From contig CAYNHQ010000003.1 of NCBI GenBank assembly GCA_964397255.1, positions 62,001 through 126,000 of the forward strand: 64,000 nucleotides of DNA. Direction: 5' to 3'. Shown here one piece after another: positions 34,541 to 43,680 of this stretch (position 1 is the stretch's first letter; each line of letters opens with the position of its first letter). This DNA is from CAYNHQ01 sp964397255 (lineage in GTDB: Bacteria > Bdellovibrionota_G > JALEGL01 > DATDPG01). The notes beneath the pieces were generated by a model that saw only the letters and a list, made by a program, of their open reading frames with translations, was not told the DNA's origin and searched no databases. The translations under genes were made by a program, and so were the position numbers.

Positions 34541-36268
34541 ATGAGCGATCACGGACACGATCACCACGAACTTTCTTTCATCCGAAAATATATTTTCTCC
34601 ACTGACCACAAGACCATTGGCATTCAGTACGGTCTTACCGCCCTGATTTTTTTGCTAATCGGTTTTAGCTTCATGCTCCTCATGCGTTGGCAACTCGCCT
34701 ATCCGAACACGCCGGTTCCCGGATTCGGATGGCTCTTCAAGGAGTCGATGGGCGTCATGCCTCCCGAATTTTATAATCAGCTTGGTGCCATGCATGGCAC
34801 GATCATGGTGTTTCTCGGCGTGGTCCCTCTGGGGGTCGGCGCATTTGGAAATTATTTTATGCCGCTTCAAATCGGCGCGCCCGACATGGCCTTCCCCAAG
34901 CTCAATATGATGAGCTACTGGGTCTATTTCGTCGGCGGCGTTCTCATGCTTTCCAGTTTCTTTGCGCCTGGTGGAGCAGCCCAGTCCGGGTGGACTTCGT
35001 ACACGCCGCTGGCGGATATCGCGACCACCGGCCAGACCGTTTGGCTTTTCGGAATGGTGTGTCTCATCACATCTTCCCTTCTTGGTTCGGTCAATTTCAT
35101 CACCACGATTGTGCTGATGCGGGCGAAGGGTATGGGATTCATGCGTCTTCCTTTTTTTGTCTGGGCGCAGTTTGTGACGGCCTTTTTGCTTCTTCTCGCA
35201 TTTCCCCCCCTCGAGGCGGCGGGCGTGCTTCAACTGATGGATCGTCTGGCGGGAACGAGTTTCTTTCTGCCCTCAGGTTTAGTCATTAGCGGTGAACCGC
35301 TTCAAGTCAGCGGCGGCGGAAATACCATTTTATGGCAGCATCTCTTTTGGTTCCTGGCCCATCCCGAAGTGTACGTTTTGCTTCTGCCGGCCTTTGGAAT
35401 TGTGGCGGAAATTATTGCTGTCAATACCCGCAAACCTTTATATGGATATACCTCGCTCGTGTATGGCGTGATTACTCTAGGCTTTTTGTCGTTTGTCGTC
35501 TGGGCCCATCATATGTTTCTTACGGGCATGGGCACCGTAATGAGCAGCTTTTTTATGGTCACGACGATGATCATCTCGATTCCATCCGTCATCATATTGA
35601 CCGTATTTCTCATCACCCTGTGGGGAGGATCCATTCGATTCAATACGCCCATGCTTTTTGCGCTCGCGTTCCTGCCGATGTTCGGCATCGGGGGTTTGAC
35701 GGGTCTTCCGCTGGGGCTGAACGCTTCGGATATTCACCTGCACGACACTTATTATGTAATCGGGCACTTCCATTATGTGGTGGCCCCGGGCGTTCTCTTT
35801 GGCCTCTTCGCGGGCATTTATCACTGGTTCCCAAAAATTACGGGCAAGAAAATGAACGAGACTCTCGGAAAGATTCATTTCTGGCCCACGTTGATCTGCA
35901 TGAACGGGATATTTATGCCGATGTTGATTTACGGCGCCGCCGGGGCCAGTCGCAGGCTCTATGATCCAACTGTTTACGCCCATACCGCGCACCTTCAATA
36001 TTTGAACGTTCTCATGTCCCGATCGGCCTGGATCATGGGTCTTGCTCAGATTCCATTTATTGTGAATGTGATCATGACACTTGCTTCAAAAAAGGTGCCC
36101 GAAAATCCCTGGCAGGCTACGACACTTGAATGGGCGGCGCCGTCCCCTCCCCCTCATGGGAATTTCTCAACCCTCCCGGTGGTATACCGGGGTCCCTACG
36201 AATATTCGGTTCCGGGCGCTTCGGAGGATTTCTCTCCCCAGCATGAGGCCCAAGGAGGAAAGTCATGA
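34541..36268 (+). CDS. coxA: Cytochrome c oxidase subunit I
   Basis: 575-residue catalytic subunit of a heme-copper oxidase with 12 transmembrane helices. Low-spin heme His is in AMHGTIMVF. The CuB/Tyr region HPEVYVLLLPAFG has the cross-linked His-Tyr pair and Glu of A1-type enzymes. AHHMF supplies two CuB histidines, and HDTYYVIGHFHYV the heme ligands. GAPDMAFPKLN fits the D-channel entrance. An aa3-type oxygen reductase is expected. Confidence 0.97.
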   Translation: MSDHGHDHHELSFIRKYIFSTDHKTIGIQYGLTALIFLLIGFSFMLLMRWQLAYPNTPVPGFGWLFKESMGVMPPEFYNQLGAMHGTIMVFLGVVPLGVGAFGNYFMPLQIGAPDMAFPKLNMMSYWVYFVGGVLMLSSFFAPGGAAQSGWTSYTPLADIATTGQTVWLFGMVCLITSSLLGSVNFITTIVLMRAKGMGFMRLPFFVWAQFVTAFLLLLAFPPLEAAGVLQLMDRLAGTSFFLPSGLVISGEPLQVSGGGNTILWQHLFWFLAHPEVYVLLLPAFGIVAEIIAVNTRKPLYGYTSLVYGVITLGFLSFVVWAHHMFLTGMGTVMSSFFMVTTMIISIPSVIILTVFLITLWGGSIRFNTPMLFALAFLPMFGIGGLTGLPLGLNASDIHLHDTYYVIGHFHYVVAPGVLFGLFAGIYHWFPKITGKKMNETLGKIHFWPTLICMNGIFMPMLIYGAAGASRRLYDPTVYAHTAHLQYLNVLMSRSAWIMGLAQIPFIVNVIMTLASKKVPENPWQATTLEWAAPSPPPHGNFSTLPVVYRGPYEYSVPGASEDFSPQHEAQGGKS

Positions 36269-36852
36269 TCGCTCACGCCGCCACTTCGCGCCCGCTGGAA
36301 GAGCTCACGTATGGAAAGCTCGGCACATGGGTTTTTCTGGCGTCGGAAGTCATGCTGTTCGGAGCTCTGTTTTCTTCCTACATTCTCCTCCGATCCGAGG
36401 CGGCCCACTGGCCGCATGGCTATACGCTTCTCAATGTTCCTTTGGCGACACTGAACACGGCATTTCTCATCACTTCCAGCGTGACGATGGTACTGGCATA
36501 CGCGAAAATTCAGGCGGGAGACATTCTTAAATTTCGTTTCTTTCTGCTTCTGACCATACTTCTCGGCTGTGCCTTTCTCGTTGTGAAATATTTCGAATAC
36601 ACACACAAATTTCATGACGGACATTTTCCGAAGACAGATCTTTTTTATGCCACGTATTTCGTGATGACGGGTCTTCACGTCCTGCATGTGATCGGCGGCT
36701 TGATTGTCAATCTCTATTTTCTCGGTCCAGGACTTAAACTCTACCGATCAGAGCCGAACCACTTTGTCAGCCGAATCGAATGCTCGGGGCTCTACTGGCA
36801 TTTCGTCGACTTGGTTTGGATTTTTCTCTTCCCCACCCTTTACCTTCTTTAG
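36265..36852 (+). CDS. coxC: Cytochrome c oxidase subunit III
   Basis: 195-residue integral membrane subunit. KLGTWVFLASEVMLFGALF, KYFEYTHKFHDGHFPK, and the end GLYWHFVDLVWIFLFPTLYLL are family signatures; it corresponds to the five-helix form. It helps keep the D proton channel functional. The ATG overlaps the coxA stop. Confidence 0.95.
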   Translation: MIAHAATSRPLEELTYGKLGTWVFLASEVMLFGALFSSYILLRSEAAHWPHGYTLLNVPLATLNTAFLITSSVTMVLAYAKIQAGDILKFRFFLLLTILLGCAFLVVKYFEYTHKFHDGHFPKTDLFYATYFVMTGLHVLHVIGGLIVNLYFLGPGLKLYRSEPNHFVSRIECSGLYWHFVDLVWIFLFPTLYLL

Positions 36853-36861
36853 GAGCAGAGC

Positions 36862-37152
36862 ATGACAACGGGACACTCACATATCGCGAAATATCTCCTG
36901 GTCTTCGCCGCATTAATGACTCTCACGGGAATTACGGTGGGTATTTCTTATCTCCACCTCGGCATTGCGGGGGCGGTGCTAATCGCCATGTTGGTGGCTT
37001 CAACAAAAGGCTCTCTGGTCGCAGCCTATTTCATGCACCTCATCGGTGAAAACAAGATCATCTTTTTCGTCCTGGGTCTCACGCTGGCTTTCTTCATTGT
37101 GTTGCTTTCTATTCCCGTGCTCGTCGCAACAACCGATTACCGCGTGCATTAG
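36862..37152 (+). CDS. Cytochrome c oxidase subunit IV (CyoD/CtaF-like)
   Basis: 96 residues with three hydrophobic helices: YLLVFAALMTLTGITVGISY, AVLIAMLVASTKGSLVAAYF and IFFVLGLTLAFFIVLLSIPV. KGSLVAAYFMHL is typical of prokaryotic COX4/caa3 subunit IV. It starts nine bases after coxC with a GGAG site. Confidence 0.92.
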   Translation: MTTGHSHIAKYLLVFAALMTLTGITVGISYLHLGIAGAVLIAMLVASTKGSLVAAYFMHLIGENKIIFFVLGLTLAFFIVLLSIPVLVATTDYRVH

Positions 37153-37153
37153 A

Positions 37154-37351
37154 ATGTCGCTTCAGTCGTTCCATATTTTTTTTATTTTTGTCTCCATCTT
37201 GTTCAGCGCTCTGGTGTCGGGCTGGGCGTTTAAGCAAACCTCGGCCGGAAATCCGATGGTCGGACTGGGCTGGGTGACAGGGATCGCGGCGGTGGCGATG
37301 GCTGGTTATCTCTTTTATTTTCTCAAAAAAATCCGCCGAAGACCCTTATGA
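37154..37351 (+). CDS. Small two-helix membrane protein of the oxidase operon
   Basis: 65 residues. Two hydrophobic segments (IFFIFVSILFSALVSGWAF and WVTGIAAVAMAGYLFYFL) flank a short loop, and a basic end (KKIRRRPL) should face the cytoplasm. The start lies one base after the subunit IV stop and its end overlaps the next small gene by four bases. No family recognised; it could be an accessory oxidase subunit or assembly factor. Confidence 0.7.
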   Translation: MSLQSFHIFFIFVSILFSALVSGWAFKQTSAGNPMVGLGWVTGIAAVAMAGYLFYFLKKIRRRPL

Positions 37352-37521
37352 ATCTCCCGATTTTCGCCTGCCCCTCATGCAGCACACCATTGGAGCACGA
37401 AACGACCATTGCTGTGGGCAACGCGATTTGGTTCATGATCGGCATCACCGCAGTTGTGCTCACCGGCATCACGTGGATGATTGTCCACTCCATCCGTGCC
37501 GCCAACCGCGAAAAGAATTGA
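37348..37521 (+). CDS. Small CxxC membrane protein of the oxidase operon
   Basis: 57 residues beginning MNLPIFACPSCSTPLEHE, then one transmembrane helix (AIWFMIGITAVVLTGITWMI) and a basic tail. The CPSC pair might bind metal or redox-cycle. Its ATG overlaps the preceding stop (ATGA) and it ends directly before the opposing DUF1684 stop, so it completes the oxidase operon. Possible roles include copper delivery or complex assembly; this is inference from position. Confidence 0.7.
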   Translation: MNLPIFACPSCSTPLEHETTIAVGNAIWFMIGITAVVLTGITWMIVHSIRAANREKN

Positions 37522-38313
37522 TCATTTGTGCAAATTCTTTGGCGCCTTTTCACCGGCCTCGATCCGGATAGGGAGCCAATTTTCTTTGGGGGGTAGAGGA
37601 CAGGTCGAATACGGCGTGAATGCGCACGGGGGGTTGTAGGCCCGATTGAAATTCAATGTGACCTTCCCGTCTTTTGGGAAATCAGAGTAGAAAAAGCGTG
37701 CGGCGCCGTAGGTTTCTTTTCCGCTGGTTCCATCGCGAATGATGTAAAAGAGTTCTTTGTCCCCAGGCACTTCGATCAAAGGCATGAGGGAAAGTGATTT
37801 ACCCTGGAGAGTGAATGTCACCATTCCTATGGCTTCCATCGTTTCATGAGTCGAAATAACGGTATCGATCGGTATCATCTTCGACTTTTCAAAAGGCACA
37901 AACGTAGCTTCCACCACATAGGCCGGATCGGCTTTGAAATATTCCAAACCTGAAAAATGTTTTCGAAGATCACTTTCGCTATCTTTGAGCCGAACTCCGA
38001 AACGGTCGCCTCTTCGAAGAATAAAAAAACTCTTTGTTCCAAAATGAAAGATGGTCGGCGAACCAGGATCGTCGGGTTTGGCTTCCCTGGATCCAACCCT
38101 AACTTTCTGATTGTGAAGGATGAATTCTTCCGGAATCGCGTCGAAATGATTCGATCCCTCTTTAAGCCAATAGAGACCCACCAATGTCAGCCAACCCTCT
38201 TCGGATGTGAGACGTTCGAGGCGTTTTTTTCGCCAGGCTTCCTCTTCGGCTTGAAATGCGGGATTCACCATTCCAGAAGCTGTGACTCCGAGCGCCAAAA
38301 CGATCGACAGCAT
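37522..38313 (-). CDS. DUF1684 protein
   Basis: 263 residues. The C-terminal half has the diagnostic DUF1684 run: FFYSDFPKDGKVTLNFNRAYNPPCAFTPYSTCPLPP (as FFYSDFPKDGKVTLNFNRAY then NPPCAFTPYSTCPLPP) and NWLPIRIEAGEK. The N-terminus (MLSIVLALGVTASGMV) may be a signal peptide. The biochemical role of DUF1684 is not established. The ATG at 38313 overlaps the upstream stop (TGATG), showing coupling. It is the last gene of the hemQ-led run. Confidence 0.88.
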   Translation of the reverse strand: MLSIVLALGVTASGMVNPAFQAEEEAWRKKRLERLTSEEGWLTLVGLYWLKEGSNHFDAIPEEFILHNQKVRVGSREAKPDDPGSPTIFHFGTKSFFILRRGDRFGVRLKDSESDLRKHFSGLEYFKADPAYVVEATFVPFEKSKMIPIDTVISTHETMEAIGMVTFTLQGKSLSLMPLIEVPGDKELFYIIRDGTSGKETYGAARFFYSDFPKDGKVTLNFNRAYNPPCAFTPYSTCPLPPKENWLPIRIEAGEKAPKNLHK

Positions 38314-39701
38314 CACGATGACTTCAGGGGCACCATTTCCCAGGCAGGAAAGCCCCCGGCAAGGTCAATGAGCTGGCGATACCCCGCCCCTTCCAAAAGG
38401 CTCGCTGCAATCGAAGACCGATAGCCGCTTCCGCAGAGAATTGCGATCGGGCGATCTCGAGGAATTTCATTGATTCGCTCGCTCAGATGGTTCAGCGGAA
38501 TATGCTGACTCTCTTCCAAATGCTTCACTTTCCACTCACTTTCTCCCCTCACATCCAGCACCACCGGATGAGAAAGCGAACGAAGTCGATCCGCCTCATG
38601 GGAAGAAATGCGATCAATTTTCGCGATCCATTCAGGGTGTTTCTCCAACGCCTTGATACCCCCCTGAATAAATCCCTGAACCTGATCGAAACCAATGCGG
38701 CCAAGGCGCAAAATGGATTCTTCTTCTTTTCCCCCCGCGGCAAGGATTAAGATCGGCTTTGTCCGATCGAGCAGCATTCCCGCCCAGGAGGCATATCTTC
38801 CCCCCAGGCCGATGTTGATGGATCCCCTCCAGTGCAATTGAGCAAACTCATCGGGCTCACGCGTGTCTACCACCTGTGCTCCCTGGTCGATGAGGTATTT
38901 TCCTTCCGCCACAGTCAGTGGACGGAGAGCCTTTTTTATGGACTCCTGGAGTGTGGGTCTATTCCGACGGTTCAGATCAGCATCATATGCGAAATACGCC
39001 GGCGCATCGGGCTGCTCTGCGGTGATCAGTCGCACAAATTCGGGTTTCGACATCGGCGCCAGGGCATAGTTAAATTTTCGCTCTTTCCCGATGGTCGATA
39101 CTTTCTCATTGCTCAAACTTTTTCCGCACATCGAACCCGCACCGTGGGCCGGATAGACAAGCGTTTCATCGGGAAGTTGAAGAATCTTATCGTGGAGCGA
39201 ATCGTAGAGATTTTCCGCCAGATCCTTCGCGGTAACACCTACGGAGGCCATAAGATCTGGGCGCCCCACATCTCCGATAAAGAGAGTGTCGCCCGTAAAA
39301 ACCATTTCCGGGTGGGTCTCGCTTTTGGTTCGATCGTAGACGACGATCGACACCCCCTCCGGTGTGTGACCGGGTGTCTCTAAAAAAGAAAATCGAACAT
39401 CACCCATTTTAAGCGATTCCCCATTGACCATCGGCTCAAATTTGAATTCCGCTTTTGCCACGCGACCGATATGAATGGTGGCATCTGTCGCTTTTTCCAA
39501 CTCCAAATGACCGGAGACAAAATCGGCATGGAAGTGAGTCAAAAGAACATGAGCGATTTTCCAATTCTTTTTGCGGGCATCCGCCAAATAGCCATCGATG
39601 TCCCGCTGTGGGTCGATCACCACGGCCAACTTGGTCCGATCGTCTCCCACCATGTAGGAAGCATGAGAGAGGCATCCAAGATAATAGGGTATTAGTTCCA
39701 T
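38313..39701 (-). CDS. Persulfide dioxygenase (ETHE1-like) fused to two rhodanese domains
   Basis: 462 residues. The N-terminal metallo-beta-lactamase fold (about 1-240) has THFHADFVSGH and FTGDTLFIGDVGRPD, the ETHE1/BlH signature for oxidising glutathione persulfide with Fe(II). Two rhodanese domains follow. The first has AAGGKEEES where the active-site Cys is expected, so it lacks a nucleophile; the second has LCGSGYRSS with an intact Cys. The enzyme should handle sulfane sulfur. The ATG at 39701 lies within the upstream DCC gene end (10-base overlap). Confidence 0.9.
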   Translation of the reverse strand: MELIPYYLGCLSHASYMVGDDRTKLAVVIDPQRDIDGYLADARKKNWKIAHVLLTHFHADFVSGHLELEKATDATIHIGRVAKAEFKFEPMVNGESLKMGDVRFSFLETPGHTPEGVSIVVYDRTKSETHPEMVFTGDTLFIGDVGRPDLMASVGVTAKDLAENLYDSLHDKILQLPDETLVYPAHGAGSMCGKSLSNEKVSTIGKERKFNYALAPMSKPEFVRLITAEQPDAPAYFAYDADLNRRNRPTLQESIKKALRPLTVAEGKYLIDQGAQVVDTREPDEFAQLHWRGSINIGLGGRYASWAGMLLDRTKPILILAAGGKEEESILRLGRIGFDQVQGFIQGGIKALEKHPEWIAKIDRISSHEADRLRSLSHPVVLDVRGESEWKVKHLEESQHIPLNHLSERINEIPRDRPIAILCGSGYRSSIAASLLEGAGYRQLIDLAGGFPAWEMVPLKSS

Positions 39702-40042
39702 TTTTCCGAAATCCAAAAACGGTTCCGGGCAATCACCTCATAAAACTTATCCCAGAACCATCGCAGACCTGGAATATAATAGATCATCATCGCTGGCAAA
39801 AAAAACCAGCGAAGCCCCATCACGCGAGCCACAGCCTCGGCTCCCGAGTAGCGACGGCCATTCTTGGATAAAAACTGAATGGAGCTCTCGGCTTCACTCA
39901 ACGGAACTTCGGGGTGGCGAAGAGAAAATCCTTCATGACGAAACGAATCGAGATCAAAGCGATCTCCGACAAATGCACGAAGATTGCGGACCTGGCGAAC
40001 GCATACCGAGCATTTCGCATCATAGATGAGGAGCGGTTGCAT
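39692..40042 (-). CDS. DCC (DUF393) thiol-disulfide oxidoreductase-like protein
   Basis: 116 residues with the DUF393 signature: YDAKCSVCVRQVRNL near the N-terminus, YSGAEAVARVMGLRWFF in the middle and YEVIARNRFWIS at the end. The C-x2-C of YDGxCxxC is kept. Members are predicted thioredoxin-fold reductases. It follows the Omp85 gene by seven bases and overlaps the persulfide dioxygenase gene, suggesting shared thiol or sulfur functions. Confidence 0.9.
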   Translation of the reverse strand: MQPLLIYDAKCSVCVRQVRNLRAFVGDRFDLDSFRHEGFSLRHPEVPLSEAESSIQFLSKNGRRYSGAEAVARVMGLRWFFLPAMMIYYIPGLRWFWDKFYEVIARNRFWISEKWN

Positions 40043-40049
40043 CGAACTC

Positions 40050-41285
40050 CTAGAACGTAACTAGGCCGAGAGCAAAATAAATGTGGAACTTGGCGTCTTC
40101 TAGGCCGTAGGCAAAGTCTACTCCAAAGACGGGCGCCAAGATATCGGAAAGGGAAACCCGAAGTCCGCCTCCCGTACCGTTATTCCAGGCATCACGGCTG
40201 ATCCCCACGTTTTCCGAGTAAAGGAGACCCGAGTCAAAAAACACGGTGCCAAAAATGGAGAACCGCGGATGCCGATAAAGTGCGAACAAAAGATCTTGTT
40301 TGGCGGTCAATTCCGTGTCCCCTCGGAATTCTCGGTCGTCGTATCCACGAAGAGACGAACCTCCCAACGTCAATTCCCGGTGGAATGGCAGGTTGCTGCC
40401 GATCGTTCCTTCCACCGAGCCGACATAATTGAAATACTTTTGAAAACGTTGGGCGAATTTCCATTCCAATGACTGGATATTAAATGGGTAGTCGGTTCCC
40501 ATTTGTTGGTAAGAGCCTTCATAACTCACGCGAAACCGAGTCCCGCTTAGGAATGCCTCACGGCGACGAAGAGAATCGTAGAGAAACTCAAACTCGACGG
40601 ATATTTCGTTTCCTTCGGTGCCTCCCAGAGTAACCACGGATGAATCTCCGTAATGGACTCGCCGATAAAGGAACCGAAATGAGGTACGAATATCATTCGT
40701 CCATTGATACCCGGGGTTAATCGCGATGGCCGCATCCTTGATATTGATCTCGGATGTCTGGACGGAGTCAGTGAAAAGTGGAACATCGTCATCCCGAGCC
40801 AAGACCCAGGCTCGAAACGCATGGTTGGTATCAAACAGTCCCCTGGAGTCGACGGCGCCGAAAAATCGGCTGAGTTTATTGCCCCCGTCGATCAACATGA
40901 GCGTGCTTGTATTCGGCGCAAACAAATTGCTTTCCCCAAACACCAAACCGCCGTTGTACCGTCCGCTCCAAGCCTGAAAGGAAGGAAAGATAAACCAGAG
41001 TTGCTTTTCCACCACGACAACGCGTAGGTCGGAGGTTCCATCCCGATTGTCGACTTTTCGCACATTGACGGATTTAAAAAGGCCCGAATTCACCAGTCGA
41101 TCGTCTACTTCATTGATCAACCGTTGGTTCACAAATTGCTGAGACTGAACTCCGATGAGACCCAAGATTGTACTTCGTTCAGTCTTTTCATTCCCGAAGA
41201 TCACAATCGACCGAAGGGGGCCATCCCCTCGTGCGGAAGGCATGGCAAAGAAAAAGAGTAATGCGGCTAAAAGTGCGCGCTTCAT
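40050..41285 (-). CDS. Omp85-family outer-membrane protein with one POTRA domain
   Basis: 411 residues. The signal peptide is MKRALLAALLFFFAMPSARG. One POTRA-like domain (IVIFGNEKTERSTILGLIG, then RLVNSGLFKSVNVRKVDN) precedes a C-terminal barrel. GSSLRGYDDREFRGD holds the Omp85 RGY/F motif, and the last residue is Phe in YFALGLVTF, the usual outer-membrane barrel end. BamA has five POTRAs and TamA three, so this is a compact relative of unknown cargo. The start overlaps hemQ by four bases. Confidence 0.88.
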   Translation of the reverse strand: MKRALLAALLFFFAMPSARGDGPLRSIVIFGNEKTERSTILGLIGVQSQQFVNQRLINEVDDRLVNSGLFKSVNVRKVDNRDGTSDLRVVVVEKQLWFIFPSFQAWSGRYNGGLVFGESNLFAPNTSTLMLIDGGNKLSRFFGAVDSRGLFDTNHAFRAWVLARDDDVPLFTDSVQTSEINIKDAAIAINPGYQWTNDIRTSFRFLYRRVHYGDSSVVTLGGTEGNEISVEFEFLYDSLRRREAFLSGTRFRVSYEGSYQQMGTDYPFNIQSLEWKFAQRFQKYFNYVGSVEGTIGSNLPFHRELTLGGSSLRGYDDREFRGDTELTAKQDLLFALYRHPRFSIFGTVFFDSGLLYSENVGISRDAWNNGTGGGLRVSLSDILAPVFGVDFAYGLEDAKFHIYFALGLVTF

Positions 41286-42121
41286 GCTCCCGCAACGTTC
41301 CATGCGGGAACTTTACCTGAGAAAAACTCCTCTAGCTTCTCCACAGGAAAACGGAGGCCTGTATAGAAGGGACCAAATTTGGCGTAATGTGCACTGGCTT
41401 CGTCATACCTCATTTCATAGATCAGCTTTTTAAACACGACCGGATCTTTCGAGAAGAGGTAGACTCCCCATTCCCAGTCGTCGAAGCCGATGCTGCCAGT
41501 AATGATTTGAGTGATTCGACCCGAATATTTTCGACCGATTACCCCATGGTCACGCATCATCTGCTGCCGCTTTTCCATCGGTTGCGTGTACCAATTCACC
41601 TTTTCTCCCCGAATCTTGTCCATGGGATAAAAGCAAAAATATCGGTCTTTCGGAACTTCCGTGAACAATCGTCCGGCCATCCTCTCCTTTTGCTCCGCCA
41701 TGCTCTTTTGCCATTTCTCTTTCCAGGCATCGCTTTCCGGATCAAGCCTTTCGGCTGATAAATCGGCGGCCAACTTGGCCGTCATTTCATAGAGGCCCAG
41801 CTCGACCACGGAAACATACGATGTCGTGGGTCGTAAAAACTTCCATATGGGTAATTGCCGAAGGGCAAGCTGCGCCTCATTGAGTTCATCAAACGTCTTT
41901 CGAAAATGAAGGATCAAAAGATCTCCCTTGTGACCCAGAATGGAAAAAAAAGCCGTCTCGCCTGCGGCTGGGCGAGTTACGGTTTGAAGCGAACGAAGTG
42001 AAGCAGCAACCCACTGAGATTTTTCGGCCTGAGGGACCAGATGCCAAGCCCCCCAATCCACTGCATAGGTCTCATGGAGAACCGACCATCCCTCCAATGT
42101 TTCGTTCACTTGAATCGTCAT
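41282..42121 (-). CDS. hemQ: Coproheme decarboxylase (HemQ, chlorite dismutase family)
   Basis: 279 residues. Converts coproheme to heme b in the coproporphyrin-dependent heme pathway. FCFYPMDKIRGEKVNWYTQP contains the catalytic-Tyr region, followed by GRKYSGRITQIITGSIGFDD and WEWGVYLFSKDP with the heme-site residues. These match HemQ rather than true chlorite dismutases. It begins the run hemQ-Omp85-DCC-ETHE1/rhodanese-DUF1684. Other heme genes are not in the window. Confidence 0.93.
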   Translation of the reverse strand: MTIQVNETLEGWSVLHETYAVDWGAWHLVPQAEKSQWVAASLRSLQTVTRPAAGETAFFSILGHKGDLLILHFRKTFDELNEAQLALRQLPIWKFLRPTTSYVSVVELGLYEMTAKLAADLSAERLDPESDAWKEKWQKSMAEQKERMAGRLFTEVPKDRYFCFYPMDKIRGEKVNWYTQPMEKRQQMMRDHGVIGRKYSGRITQIITGSIGFDDWEWGVYLFSKDPVVFKKLIYEMRYDEASAHYAKFGPFYTGLRFPVEKLEEFFSGKVPAWNVAGA

Positions 42122-42153
42122 TATTCATGAATCGCATAAATTGCCGGGCGTGA

Positions 42154-42188
42154 CAAAAAAAAGCGCCAGAGGGGATCCCTCCGGCGCT
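42154..42188 (-). terminator. Rho-independent terminator
   Basis: On the minus strand, AGCGCCGGAGGG pairs with CCCTCTGGCGCT (one G-U pair) around an ATC-rich loop, followed by a run of eight T. It lies just downstream of the lipoprotein gene 42220-43488 and should end its transcript before hemQ. Confidence 0.9.
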
Positions 42189-42219
42189 CTTCCTTCACGT
42201 AGACTTGGCTTACAAACCG

Positions 42220-43488
42220 TTATGGGGTGGGAGTTGGGGTGGGCGTGGGTTGATGTTCTCCTTGCGCCGCTTGTTGCTCGCAGCTCTGAAAATCGTCGTT
42301 ATGATGATCCTCAAACTTCGCGCAAGACTCTTTAAATTGGGAATCCAATGAGGTGAGATTGATGTTCACAAAGGAATCACAGGACCCGTTCCATTCCACG
42401 TCGAAGGCCGCGGGAGACTGCGCTTTGGTGGGCAATCCACAATCGCTGACTTTAGCTACGAGATCGGCGTTCGGATCACCATCGATTAAACACTGCGCAG
42501 GATTTCCGGTGATATAGAAATTCTCTTCGTTGTCAAACGTCGTTTCGGGGCAGGGAACCGCGGGATCTAGAACCTGAGTCGAAGGACCATCGGGATTTGG
42601 GCAGTAATAATTGCCATCCCCCGAATACAGGTAAGGGAGAAATGTCGCCGTGCTGCTCACGTGCCCCGAGCCCTTGCCTTGCGACGCAAAAACGCATTCA
42701 CCCGTTTCGTTGGTGAAGTCGTTAAACGTTCCACCAAAATAGCCAAGCATCGTGGCCAGCGCCGCATCGCGATCCGCTGTGACATGGTTAAAGCTTCGGC
42801 CAAAATCGTCCTGAAACTTCGCGAGAATGTCGGCTTTCGTGAGCGCATCGGTCGTTTCGCCGTACGCACTCACTTCAAACGATCCCTGGAATTCGTGCGA
42901 CTTTCCATCAAAACCGGTCAGTGTTTCCTTATGCGCCGTGAAGGCTGAAACGCCTCCGTCGATTTCCGCAATTCGAAAATCCTCTGTTTGTTCAGAATCA
43001 ATGACCATTTGGTATTTCAGCGTTCGCCGCCCATTTTCATCGGTGAAAATTCCGACACGAAAATGCGCTGTGGTGGTCTTATTGCTATCACCCTGTTGAA
43101 ATCCCTCCAGCTTGAAACAACCATACGAATTTTCCGGGATGACAAAATCAGAATCGTTTTTCTCGACAATGCTCATGTAACAAAGAGGGGCCTGAATGTG
43201 CTTCATCTCGCGAAACGTGCGATCGAGATCCTGCTTGAAATGACAGCCTAGCAATGAAGGATCACCAGGTTGGGGACCTCCTGAAATAGAGCGGGCGGAT
43301 AGCCTCGATGAAGAGCTGGCATTAACGGTGTTAAGCAGCCCTTCCAACGCACTGAACGTTCCTGCGGCGCTGCTTACGCTCGACGCATTGACTCCGTTCG
43401 GGTTGGAAGAACCGCTGCTACTGCATCCCTGACCCATTGCCACGATAGCAACAACCGCCAGGCTACGAAATGCAATTTTCTTTTTCAT
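42220..43488 (-). CDS. Hypothetical cysteine-rich lipoprotein
   Basis: 422 residues. The signal peptide ends AIVAMGQGC (Cys22 lipobox). A Ser/Asn-rich linker, a polar body with about 15 Cys, and a Thr-Pro tail (TPTPTPTP) follow. No domain recognised. The ATG at 43488 has AAGGAG upstream. It stands alone with its own terminator and is divergent from orn. Probably exposed on the outer membrane. Confidence 0.8.
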   Translation of the reverse strand: MKKKIAFRSLAVVAIVAMGQGCSSSGSSNPNGVNASSVSSAAGTFSALEGLLNTVNASSSSRLSARSISGGPQPGDPSLLGCHFKQDLDRTFREMKHIQAPLCYMSIVEKNDSDFVIPENSYGCFKLEGFQQGDSNKTTTAHFRVGIFTDENGRRTLKYQMVIDSEQTEDFRIAEIDGGVSAFTAHKETLTGFDGKSHEFQGSFEVSAYGETTDALTKADILAKFQDDFGRSFNHVTADRDAALATMLGYFGGTFNDFTNETGECVFASQGKGSGHVSSTATFLPYLYSGDGNYYCPNPDGPSTQVLDPAVPCPETTFDNEENFYITGNPAQCLIDGDPNADLVAKVSDCGLPTKAQSPAAFDVEWNGSCDSFVNINLTSLDSQFKESCAKFEDHHNDDFQSCEQQAAQGEHQPTPTPTPTP

Positions 43489-43680
43489 GATTAGGAGGCT
43501 CCTTGGAAATATTCTCAAAAATTCAACTCTGATTCTGAAGAAGCTTGTGACTCAAAACAATCTGGAGAGTTTGTTTCCACCTCCGGTAAAATCGAAGGTA
43601 AACCGAAGTTCCTGGCGCTATGTGCCATGATTGAAGCAAATTCATACCCAGAGCGGTAAACGTCGTATATCTTCTTCCCC

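Noticed and set aside
41282..42121. True chlorite dismutase
   Set aside because: The conserved runs match HemQ coproheme decarboxylases and no perchlorate genes are nearby.
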